Source: Mesaphorura yosii (lineage: Eukaryota; Arthropoda; Collembola; Poduromorpha; Tullbergiidae). Taken from it: DNA of 64,000 bases. Location: positions 120,975-184,974 of the forward strand of contig WIXG01000135.1 in NCBI GenBank assembly GCA_009869945.1, given 5' to 3'. The position numbers and the translations under genes are program-made. Below the pieces are notes generated by a model that saw only the letters and a program-made list of their open reading frames with translations, was not told the DNA's origin and searched no databases. This document shows positions 1 through 12,600 of this stretch, one piece after another (position 1 is the stretch's first letter; every line of letters begins with the position of its first letter).

Positions 1-673
1 CTGAATGGAATCCAATCGCACTCGAATTCATCGACACCGGTACTCAATCATGTGGAGCATGGTCCGACATCAGACGTAGGAACCAGACGTATTCCAAATA
101 TCTTCACTCCGACATCTGACTCTGCAAATCACTGCCAAAACTCGCCCAAAATGACGGCGTCGCCACTAGCCAGTATTAAGTTCAAGACAGTCCTCGCATC
201 ACCATCCAAATCTCGCCAAACCTCGACCGAATCCAAAAGTTCACCGTACGGAGTGCTAACACGAGGATTTACCAGATGGTCGTCGAGAGAAAGATCATCC
301 GAATCCAAGGCAAAGAAGGCTGCCGTCGCAAATGCTTCTTCTGGCCTGATAGACTTGAAACTCGCCCGCAGTGCTTCGATTCAGCGTCCTTTATCTATGA
401 ATTCCACGCTCTCATCAACTTCGTCCTCCTCGTCATGCTCATCTTCAGGATCGGCTGCTGCTGCCAACGCCAACCTACTTAGACTGGCTCCGCGTGCTTC
501 ACCCGAGGAAGAGGATGACATGACGATTCCTGACGTTGACCTCAGCGAGGACGAAGAGGAACATTGTGCCAAATTGTCAGACAACAATAATGATGACCAA
601 TCTGCTAATGGCTCATTGTCTGAACGGTGCTTTACAAACTCCTCGTCAACCAGCGCAGCTTTGACTAATAAAG
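1..673 (+). CDS. PLEKHG1/3-like: PLEKHG-like exon a: N-terminal Ser-rich and acidic region, cut by window edge
   Basis: The frame is open from base 1 and ends at a GGTAAGT donor after one base of a codon (phase 1). It encodes a low-complexity stretch with Ser runs (bases about 400-450) and an acidic block starting near residue 170. The first in-frame ATG is at 151, but the open frame upstream of it means the real start may lie outside the window. No domain is recognisable here; PLEKHG proteins usually have a disordered region before the DH domain. Confidence 0.85.
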
Positions 674-3600
674 GTAAGTTGTCAAACCAGATTGAATAAT
701 TGAATTTATTGCAGCCACGTAACTAGTAATTTGCCAATGCGACTGCGTTATACGATAACCAATTAATTACCGGAGGAGAGAGGAGGGAAGATGAGAGAAA
801 TGTCACTCGACTGATTTCTGGTTTGGCTTTGGCCTGGCTAACTCATTACCTTCTGGCAACCACCAAGTTCAAGCTCACGCAATGGCGATGCGTTGCACGT
901 ACGTGTACGCATACGCATAAGTGATTTTACGAGATTAATTTACACTTACACATGCCCATGTCCATGTATGCCCATCATCGGAATGGTCATCGATTGTTTC
1001 TTATTGTTGCCAGCCATTAAAGTATGCGTGCCTCGCATTTTAAGATTTAGGGCCACTTGAACGCTTGAATCGTCACCACCTAATACGGTAGCTTGCTGAA
1101 AAACTAGACTCACGCAGATTACGCACAAGGCAATTGAAATCCATTCATTCATTCAAAGTTCTACCATGCACTTTATGCGTGCATATGCCTGATGCGTGTT
1201 TGGCTATTGTCAGATTGGGTTACGAATATTAGTAATCATAATTCAAGTTCTGGGAACATTCAATTCACCCTCTGAAATTCCGACGCACTCTAGTACTCAC
1301 ACCTCAAAGACTTGGCTGGCGAAGTTTCACAGATTCACATTTAATGTCTCACGATTTGCATGTGTTTCAGGAATTAAAACATCTGAACAAGTCATATCAG
1401 TGTGTTATTTTATTGCATGCAGACCATGGTTGTTTGTGATTTCTTTCTATTTACGGATTTTCGAATATATTGCCCGTCAGACTCAAATGGCTTGTGGGAG
1501 TGGCTGAATAGCTGGCTGCCTTGATGCATAATGGTAGTAAAGCTGTTTTGCAATTTGGAGATTGTAAACTCGAAATAAAAATGCGCATTTCATAGTGCAT
1601 GTGAGAATTTTGTATGGACATCTTTTCCCTGCCAAGAATTCTAGTTCAGCTCGCCGATTTTTCATTTTTCACATTTTATTGAAACAAAACAAAACTTCTT
1701 ACAAACAATAGCATGAAAAAGCTAATGCAAACGTAATTTAATTAAGCTTGATGTTCCACTACCAAAGCCAATAGTTTATGACAATGGCAGTTGGTCAACA
1801 GGAGTCCCGTAGACGAACCCAGTAGCAGGGAACAGCGTTTCAGCTTTCGGGTACATCAGCTTGTACGCCTGACGAATGGTGACATCAGCCACTCCAGCCA
1901 CCTGTGAGATTTCTTTGAGAGTCCGTTTGTCCTGAGCTGCAGAGGCCTAGGAAGGAATTTACTATCATGTTAGCACGGCAACCAAGTAAATAAGAAGGAA
2001 GCACACGTTTCCAAATTTAATGAACGCTAGTAAATTGTATATTAAAGTTCGCTCACTTGCCGGTTAGTTTGAAAATAAATAAGTTTTTTTTTCAAACTGG
2101 GAAGTAGTCTGACCGTATCTTCCCAGTGTTATTTCTAATGGGATAATTGCAGTCAAAGTGACTATGATCACTAATATCCAAGACATTAACCATGCAAAAA
2201 CCAGAAAAATGAAAATGCTCAGATTTCGAAGGTCTCTGAAGTGAAGAAGTGAACGAACTTTATTACAATTTCGTCAAAAAACTTTGCAGGTTTTAAAGTG
2301 GTTACTCACTTGTGTCGCCATGTAAATAGCCGCCGCCGCGACACTCACAGGGCTTCTCCCTGCCACCAAATCCGTATGAACGGCCCTCTTGGCAATTACT
2401 ATGGCAGCCGCTCCAACTTGCTTTCCAACTCCAAGATTTGTGCAGAATCTTCCAATAAATTCCTCAGGGGTAGTTGACTCGAAACTAGTGCCAAGCTCTT
2501 TAAGCATCAACTTATACGCCTGCGAGACTTCCTTTTTTCCTGATTTAGTGACAGAGCATATCTCCTTGAATGTGCGGGGCAACTGCTGGAGCCGCGTTGC
2601 GACGTACAAGGCTGCCGCAGGAGTGGAATCGTTGCGTTTGGTTTCAGAGCGCTTCTTCGAGCTGGCTGTGGCCCCTCCAGAAGCAGCGGCGGCGCGGGAA
2701 GTGAGAAAATCCTGCAAGATAAAACAAGAGTTTGCCAGCTTTAATGATAAATTCCATCCCTCATTTCATTGCCGAGGTAACTCACAATATATAATTTCTA
2801 CTCACCTTCAACACTTTCGCAGCTTGATCAACAGTCGTCTTCGGTAGTCCAAGTCGTCCAGCCATCTCATCCATAGCGGCCTGTCCAGCACGGAGTGCTC
2901 GCTCCATTCCAGTGGCTGGCACACGTTGGACAGTGTATTTTGGGGCACCATGCTCGTCAAACGCGGCCGTTCCATGCCCTCCGGCGATTAGTGTAGACAG
3001 ATCTCCACCAGAGTCCAATAATTTGTTTTCAGCGGAGCCGACACGCGAAGGATTCACTCTGTTGTTGTTATTGTTGTAATTTGTCCACTCGGAGGATGTG
3101 TCGATCACTCTATGAAGTGAGATCGTAGTTAATTATTAGAGGTCACCAAAATTATGTTTAGTTCGCAATTCTACTTACCGATCTCCTACCACCAATCCGC
3201 AATTAGAGCAGATCTGGTCCCCTGCACGATAGTCTTCAATTAAATCGGCTTCGGGATGGTCCCGGCAGCGAACTGGCTTCGATAAGGCCATCATCTTCAC
3301 TTTGGTCACTTGTTATTAAGCAGTCACAATGTTAGAAGTCTTTTACTTGAAATCGAAAACAAAATGAATGAGCTGGTGTATGAGAGTTGACTCACGACGA
3401 CGAAATGCGTAGAAGAATTACAAAATCCGACTCACAACGCAACGTGGTGAACAGTCGCCGGCCACCGTTCGTTCATTGCTGATATGCAAATAACATTGCA
3501 GTGTGTGGTCTTTATGAGAGCGAGTAATGAGCTACGCTGTTACGGCCATGGTGCGGCAGGCATGGCCCTTGCCACGCTGTTCCATGGAATATAAGGACGA

Positions 3601-6600
3601 AAATTGAATATAGTTTGTGGCGTACTCGTTCCTGTTAGAACTTGCAACAGCAGCAGCCAAAAGTTGAGTCCGAGATTGAATGAAACTACTCCGAAACTTT
3701 TAATGACGTGTTAATGTGTCTTGCCCTCGTGCGTTGAGAACCCACCACCCGGTACTTCGCTCCAACTTCTTCGTCTCGTTCGCATTGGCAATCTCTTCGA
3801 GTCCACGACTTCTTCAATCTGCTCTTTGTTGCAATTGCATCCGAGTAATTAGAACAATAATATTCTTTGACATGACTCTCTAGAGTAAAACATCGCCGCT
3901 ACGCTGCTAAGAAAAATTAAGCGACGGGTTCCTTCCGTTTACTTGAAGATATTAATCTGGAATGTTGTGCATGAAGAAATGCGTGCGAGATCAGAAAGAA
4001 CCACGGCCCAGATGAAAGAGGCCGTAAGAAATCTCGCATCTCTCAAAGAATCTGCCCTGCCCTGTCCCCGAAGCACGAAGTTATTTGATAAAATTATGCA
4101 TCTTTGAAGTTGCATAATGTTATTATTTTGTAACGTGTTCACCGTCACCCTTTTCTCTTGTGCATTGCATCTCCTCGTTTCTCGCTGCTTCCGTAATTTT
4201 TCGCCGCCAGAATGTTATTTTATTTCTTCCACACACTTGATCCAACCCGTGCTGTATCGAAAGCACTTGCATTCTCGCGTTCGCTGAGACTGGAGAAGAA
4301 TTTGTCTTTAGGAATTACAGAACTATGCATGCAACTAACGTGGTGAATATGGTTCAATGGTTCCAAAATGTACTAAACTCACTTTTATCTGAAGTGTTAA
4401 AAACTCAAAACTCAAGAGCTGTTCTTTTGTTCTCTAAATATTGATCCAAGGGATTTCAACATGTTGAACTTGAATTTCTCAACCCTCAAGTCGACATTTT
4501 CTTCCACTTTCCCCTCAGCGGCTCATTGTACTTGTAGTGCTTACTTTGGTTTGGTTCGTCTGTTTTGTGTTTACGCATCTTTCATTCCATTTCATTTACT
4601 TTTCGGGATTACTTTTTCTGTACTCGTACTGCCAGAAAGCCCGACGACGGAGCTTCAGTAGAGAAAATAGAATATTAAGAGTATTTGGATAGGAATTTAG
4701 TGAAGTTGCTCAAGTAATTCTTTATGAAGCTGTCCAACTTATGAAGTTTAACAACAATGCAACAGCTACGAGAATACAAGCATGAGTCTTTGGTTATGAG
4801 ACAGAAATGGAAATATCGAGACTACCGCGTATCGTGAGAATATTGAGCCATATTCGGGTAGTTTTTCCATGAAAAGACTTCTCTGCCTGTTAAAGGCATT
4901 TGAAGCAGAAAAGACGATCTTCATGGGATTAACGTTGGGGTAAAAAAAAACACAAACAAATTGTGAGTGGGAGAGCTTCTCAATGAAATGGCAGAGCGGA
5001 GAGAGTAATGGCTACACCAGAATGAAATTATTTATCGGAGGCAGGCAAGAGTCAAGACAAGACAGTAGACTGGGGCGAGAGGGAGAAAACTCATTCAGAA
5101 TGGCCAGTCAGTAAAGTCTTCAAAAGTTTATCCATTTTTCTTGCACCCATTTTTTATACTTTCTAGTGAAATTGAAACATCCTTAACATTATTACGTGAG
5201 AAGTGAACTGGCGAGCCTGAAGAAGTCTTCAGTTCAGGAAGCATTAACAACTTGTGAGAAACCGAAAGGTGTTCGACACGATTGCAATTGCGTTCCTTAA
5301 TTTAACAATGCTAAACGCTCCAATCGCTTGTGGAAGTTTTTTCACTTTCGATGACATCAAAATGAAAATTGGCATTCTGCACCCTTGCAAAATTGATTCT
5401 CCACAGTTGTGTAATTGCAATTAATTAAATATGAACCAACATGGGCATCTGGGTAGAGAGCACACCAATTACGGTCAAATTAAACTGCCAAAGTCGTGAT
5501 CGTAAAATCAATTAATGTGATGCTGCTAATGTGATCAGTGATAATTGATTCTTTTGATCTGCAGTCATGTTCTATGTCCGTAAGTATTGTGACTAATCTT
5601 TCACTTTTATGCCATTTCAGATTTCACGGACGCCAACAACACACGCACATCAACAAATCGCGTATCGCATCCCATCGCTTACCAAGGCAGGCCAAAATTT
5701 TGTGACCCGAATCTCAGCTACATGGATCGCGTCGTAATGGAAATTGTCGAGACGGAACGTATTTATGTGATGGACCTGCGTGAAATTATTTCGGTATGTA
5801 CAAAGCCTGCTTACTACAGTGTTTGGTTGTTTGCTTAAGCTGGAATTTGGAAATATTAGCCAAGATTAATTTTAGACGTGCGCAATAAGTCGTGGACGTC
5901 GTGTACGATTTAATATGCAATTTTGAACGCATGCTTTAATTTACACTGCAACTGCAACACTTTCATCATTCCTGCCAAAACCTCATTTTCCAAATGATTA
6001 TGGTGATGAGCGTCATTTTACTTAACGTCTTCGTTGTCGTATTATATTTGTCTTGATTTTCCGAATGGGATTCTCGCGTCGTGAGGAAGTATCTTGGTGG
6101 TCTTATTGCCCCGATATTTCTTCCTTCAGTTTCTGCATCTGAGACTTCCACCCTCGTGTTCAGTTGGTCCGTTCTCCCTGGAACCGAGCTCTAGGATTTC
6201 TTTGCTACAATCTACCGTCCAGAATATTATCGTTATTTTACGTACCAACTTGAATAATACGCATCTCGACATAAGTTCCTCATTTTCCCTTGAGGACAGC
6301 TGCTTTCCTCCGCCAAATACTTTTCTAGTTATAACAATAACAGGAGAACACTTGTGATGATAAGAAAAGATGAGTTTCGAAGATGTTCTTCATTTCTCCC
6401 CTTAAAATATGAACGAGAGCCAGCTTCGAATATTTCATCATCTTTGGAAAACCCAATAAAACTTCTGAAGTGCAAGTGTTGACTGCAGAAACTGCAGATG
6501 TCAAGACCGAGAGCTGGGCTCTTAGTGCTTACCTAGTTTGTTGATGAAAGCCACATGTGCGTTGATCGGATGTTTCTTACGAATGAAAATTCATGCAAAG

Positions 6601-9600
6601 CAAGTTCGACTTCCTTCCATATTTGGATGCTTAGAATTTTGTGGCGCTGGTTCCTCCTTAAACTCAGTCTAGTTGGCGGAAATAATTTATTGCCTGAAGG
6701 TGAAGCCATGATTTTTTAATTTAGGAAATGGACAAGTGCACTTGAAACCTGAAATTAATTGCAAAGTCAAATGAAGCATAGCTCTCTTGTAAACAGAATG
6801 TCAGTCATGTCCTATAATTATTGGGTGCTGTGATAGATTAAACCCAGTTTTACGATCAGACAGTTAAAATTAGCGTCTACGGCCAATTACAGCCACATAA
6901 TTCATTTTTAGAAGTCAAATCCTTAGTACAGTGTCGAATTATGTAATCAAATGTGTGCACAAGATTAAACAATGAAAATGCACATGCACCAATGCATCAC
7001 GCTCATACCTGGCGTGGAACTGAACTTAAAAATGCATAATTTGAGAAATAAATCACGTCGTCATCATGCCATCATGAGATGACTTGTCAGAATTTTCTAA
7101 ACTGCAATGCGTTGGCGTTGAGGTCTCATTGTAACTGACTGACACGAGTGCTGCAAGGCGATGAAAGGCGATTTCTCGCGCATTAAATTATATGTTGCAT
7201 TCATATTCAAATTTTGTTGCACAATGTTAATCTAATTTCGTACCTCACTGTTTGAACCTGAACATGAGCATTATTCAATTTTTATTTTAATTTAGTCAAT
7301 TGTCAGCTATTGTTGAAAACTCAGCCAGAGAGCCGAATGCAGAGGCCTGCCTGCAGGTGAACGCACGTGCTCATTTTTGGGTGTTGGAACTGTGAACTGT
7401 TTTCGGATACTGACGAAGCATTTCTGGTACGGCACGAAGCACGAAACCTGTGTTCAGCGGGGTATTGAGTGGAATAATGAACCCATTTCGACTGATTACG
7501 ATTTACATCATCGATTTATGATGAATGGACTTAAAAGGAAACTGGGCTATTTTTGTGTTTATGGTACAGGCGAAATAGGGCAGTAGTGTCAGTACCAGCA
7601 TGCCAGGGCACGGCGTGATCTGACAATGCAGCCTGGCAAGTATAAAGCCGGAGTAATATGGTCAAGGTGTCACAGGCTCACAATGGGATAAATATTTATT
7701 AAAGATCTTGTCTGAAGAAAGTCGTGAGCACAAACGTGTAGCAATTTGGCGTTAGGTCAAACATTGCATGGTTTATGGGGTTTACTTACAATAAAAGAAT
7801 TTTTATTTGAAGAAGCCATAACCAAGTCTCAAATTCTGAGTCTAGTTTACACATAAACTGATTCTCTCACTTTGTGTCTGCGCAGTGCAAACAGTAAAAT
7901 TTGTTAGCCAAACAGAACGACCGTGCTAAAAATTTGCTCACGCCTGTGCACTGTGAAGCTGTGGTGAATTTAATTGTTCAAAATGGAGCCATCGTATTTG
8001 CATAAGTTGCCTGTTAATTTATGTGCCAACGTGCGTGGCGCGAGACGCGAAGCTCATCCGCCTGGCTGCCTAGATTTTACTTTTTTTTCGTAGCAATTAA
8101 TCTTTCATGCCTAGGCTAAGAGCAGCTTGAAGCAAATGAGGCGCATCTGAAGTTGTGCGCTGTCAAATGAGAATGAGTTTTTATTACCGTAAATTATAAA
8201 ATATTGCACTGGCCAATTATTTAACCCTTGTGCCTGCATTGCAGTGCCTTTCGTACTGAAATTTTGCAATGTTTATTTGTATTAAATATCCTCTGCGAGC
8301 AATAAATTATTAATTCTTGAAGTTACCTGCCATGACTTTTGTGGTGCACTGAGGGCAATGGACATGACTTCATGTTGCATCGCCATAAAGCAGGTGTTTC
8401 TTTGTTGGACATCAATTTATGCATCCTGTAGTATTATTACATCATAACCATTAACGATGAGCAAAGAGCGCTCACGATGAGCAACATGGGCCATAAAATG
8501 TCACTGTGTAAATGCACCGCTGCTCGCCCTGAGTGCTCAACAAAAGACCACGACGAGACGACGAGAACTTCGGGCCAGGCGAGGCACGAAGAAAAGGATT
8601 ACCGTCACGTAAGAAGTGACTCTATTATGACAACAACATTATTAAGCCAAGCGGTTCTTTACTAGTCAAGTGTGTAGGAATTATGCAGTTCAACTTGTTA
8701 GCATGTTATATTTATTCCATTCGGAGGAATATTTTATGGGCTTGACCACCAGAGTAGATTTTTAGGCGTCGCGACCTGCACGCGGCCACGGCGGCCTGGT
8801 ACAAAGGCTCTGGGCGGTGGACTTGCAGACCGACTTCGGCATTATGGCTGGCAGTTTGGGCCACGCAGTCAATAAGGAAGGCGACAGAAGTCTCTTCCCG
8901 TCATCGTTTATTGCTACTCTCGGACTCTGTAGTGAAGTCAAAATATGCTGCCTCTTTGTTTACTGATCATAAATTCATATTTCGGTGCCTGTATTGAATT
9001 ACGCTATTTTAATGATTGGGAAGAAAGAATGCAAGGAGTTGATTTCGTACTGTTTATGCACGATCATGTTAATTTTGTGTACCTCATTCTTTCCTGCATT
9101 CCTTCATGACTGCAATAACTTGAATTTTAAAATGCGGTGCCGTGCCTAGTGTATTGTGAGCAAGATTCTAAATCACACAAGTCCCGTTTTTCATTGCGTT
9201 GCTTGTTGCAGTTGCTTTTATGTGCTTTATAAATTCTGACTGACTTGAAAATCATAAACACAGAGACCCGTTGAACTTGTGGCTTAATTTTTATGCGCGT
9301 GTTCGCTGCCCGAATGAGCATGAACTGGGATTATGGCATTTCAATAAGACAGTGAAATGAAGTGAATTCCACACGTGCAGACATTAAAATTCGAATCGCA
9401 AGAGCAGAAAATCTTATTAATTCGGCATTCAACGACTCAACACAATGGGATGACTGCGTAATCTCTGTTAATATCAAAATGATCTGAATCAAGCACGCTA
9501 TACATAATAAGCCGGCAGGGCAGGTCGACCTGCGAAGCGGTGTGGGCACGTCAGTCAGAAATAATTATATTAAAACTTGTAAATGACAACTCGTAAAATT

Positions 9601-12600
9601 GTGGACAGACCGAGACCGAGATCAAGCTCAGCACAGTCGAGGTTTCGGAGTTAAATTGTCCATCCATATCCAAATTTGATGAATAGACGAGTGAAGGTGA
9701 CCGTTACTTTCTTGTTTCGTCAATCCAACTGTGGGATTGAAATTTTGAGTGACTGAATGAATGAGCCGCGTCGAGTTGAGGTTGATGACGACCACGGCGA
9801 ATGCGAAGGCGGCAGGTGGTAAATTCGAGTACTTGGACAATCACCAACCTGAACGACCACCCAAATAAAATGCAAATACAGCATTGAATGGAGGGTTAGA
9901 GTTTCTATGAAAGTAAATTTCCATCAGCTGAAAATTTTGAAAAGTTTTACACTGGGACTTTCTCCGCTTCGAAGATTCTCGCATGCGTGCATGTTTGCTT
10001 CAATGAAATTGGTTGTCAATTTACGCGCTGGGCGCTTCGGCACGACACTTTGCGATCACGACTTCTGTATTCGTGATGAATCTGTAATTGGATTTGTCGC
10101 ATGCTTGAATGCTATGCCAAGATCGAGATTTCAATTTCCGCGTAGAAAGAGAAACCGAATATCGATATTTACATTTGTGTGATTTTGACATACAAAGGCG
10201 ACATTGGCTGATGGCTGCAATAAAGCGCATGCATGCTGAACTCTGCGAAATTTGACACCACATTACGCTGCAATTGACGGGCCTCGTTTCCTTATTTGCA
10301 TGGTACATAACCGCTGACCCAGCACGACATTCACGCAGCCAAGTCAATAAAAGCAAACGCAATTTTCATATTTAGCTGACACTGCCGATCTTGCACATGC
10401 ACAAGCCTTTAGAAAGTAATGACCTCTGACTCTGAGTCTTTCTTTGATTGTGGGCTTATTGGTATGAAAGTCAAATATAAAATTATTTATTTGTTTTGTC
10501 TGTCTACGAATTCGAGCAGCACGAATACGGACTTGCTTGCTTAGCAAGGCAAAGGCGAGCTGTGATAGTTTTGGGTCATGTCCTCATGTCTTAACGTCTT
10601 TATTACTGGCGCATGATGAACTTGGAGAGATTTACGATGCTTGCACTTGCAGTCTTTAAATAGAAATCACTGCGTGAATGCGTGAGCGTGAGACTTTCCT
10701 TTTCCTTTGTCTTAAAATAACTTTCAAGAGCAAGACCGGGTTGGGCGGGCGAAGTTGTGCAACACGTTAAATAGAGTCGAGAGTACAGTTTGAATTAATC
10801 TCGGCTTGAACTTGTCTCATCTGCTTAGGCGACTGCCTCGTGCATCTCTTCCAATCATAAAAGGATTATTTTACGGCTGTCAGGCGTGCTTAGATTTCCA
10901 GACTTGATTTCCCTGACTAAGAACGAAATAATCCGGACACTTGGTCCCAAATTGAGCTCCTCTATTCATGCATCTTTTCACTGCACCGCACTCGCCGTCT
11001 CGCTGTCTGATGTGCACTCACGTGTCGCAATTAAAGTGGGAATGCATATTTCCGCTTGGAGAAGCCTTAGCTTAATTATGTAGGCTTATGGCTTGAATAC
11101 AATAGAGTCGTGGCACAGAATGGAAAAGGTATTCAGCCAAGCGACGTAAGCAGCCTTCTCAGTTTCAATGGAATATATTTACTCTGGCGTATGCACATGA
11201 TGAGAATAAGGGAAAGTGCTTCGAATACAGGAAAGGAATTTTATGCCTCGTCCATCACCTGAGAAAGGAAGATGTGGCAAGTTTCCTTTGTGTGTGAGGC
11301 TATTATTACATTTTGTGAACCAACACATATGGCAATGGTGAAATGAAGGAAATTAAGAAAAAAAGGCGCTGAAGGGGAGAAAGCTCGGAGACAAGAGAAA
11401 ATGTGGCTGGTTGAACCGTTCCTGGCTTTACCGGCCACTGATACAGTGAAATCTTTTCCTTCCTATTACGCAGTGCTAAAATAGAATCAGTCATCGCGTA
11501 CGATGTTGGCTTGAGATTTAGTAAGGTGGGTTCGGAGTTTGGATCCAATTCTCTGTTCTCCACTGCACCGCACTTCGATTGTCATGCGTGGAAGGGGAGA
11601 AATAAAAATCGTAAGAATTCTTGAGCAGTTTGGCGAGCATTACCCGAAAATTACATGAGAAATAAAAGGGGAGAATATCTTATTATGAAATCTGTCAGTC
11701 GACTCCTTTTCTTTTAAGATTTTTCTAATGGTGTGATGCTAATGCTGCTGACTGGGTGTAGCAGCAGCAATTTAAACACGGCAATGCACTAAGGGCGCAT
11801 TACGCCAAAGACGGTGACAATAATCTTTAAAGTATCCCGAGCAGGAAGGAGGAAAAGCTTCATGAATGAATTCCTGGTAAAATGTTAGTCAAAAAGCGAA
11901 AAAGCCAGCAATCTTTTACCGTCTCGGACCGCCGTCGTCATCTTTTGAATACAAATCGAGGTTACATAATATGCTTAAGATAAGGGTTGCTGATTCTATG
12001 GTGGTAAAGGCTGAGAAGTTAGGATCCCACTCCACTCTTTTCTTTGTGCGCTTATGCCTGCTTTCGGTGAATGTGCCTTGTTCCAGTCAAACAGCAACAG
12101 CAGCAGTCTGGGTTTAGAATTTGGGCTCGTTTCCATGATGTATTGTTATTGTGGGGAGAGAATGATGGCTCGGCTGGACGGTAAACTCACGAAATAAAAA
12201 GATCCATGGCCCTTTGTAGCCGTTCTGTTTCAACTCACGAAGAAACCAAGCCATGCCAAAGCCTAGTAGAAACAACAAAAGTACAATTGAGGAGGTCAAG
12301 AGCCCCTGCTGCGCTTGACTTCGCCTAAAGGAGAATTGAATTGGAATGTGAATGGAAAAGCACAGAAAAAGGTTAATAGGGACATGAATTATAGAGCAGA
12401 GAATAGAAATATGAGATTGAGATGAGGCATGAACAAAAGTGAAATACTGCATTGCGCTAAGAAAGGGTCAATCACGACCACGGTGTAAAACAGCCAAATC
12501 ACAGCAGCGGTCGAGTTAGGTGATTGAGTGGAGAAACTCAAAAACTCAGCCCGAGAGATGGACAACTAGAAGTCAGTTTAATTCATTTCAATCTGACAGA

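Noticed and set aside
4788-4798. TCTTTGGTTAT, identical to the first 11 bases of miR-9
   Set aside because: The bases after it do not match miR-9, and no complementary arm lies within 100 bases on either side to form a precursor hairpin.
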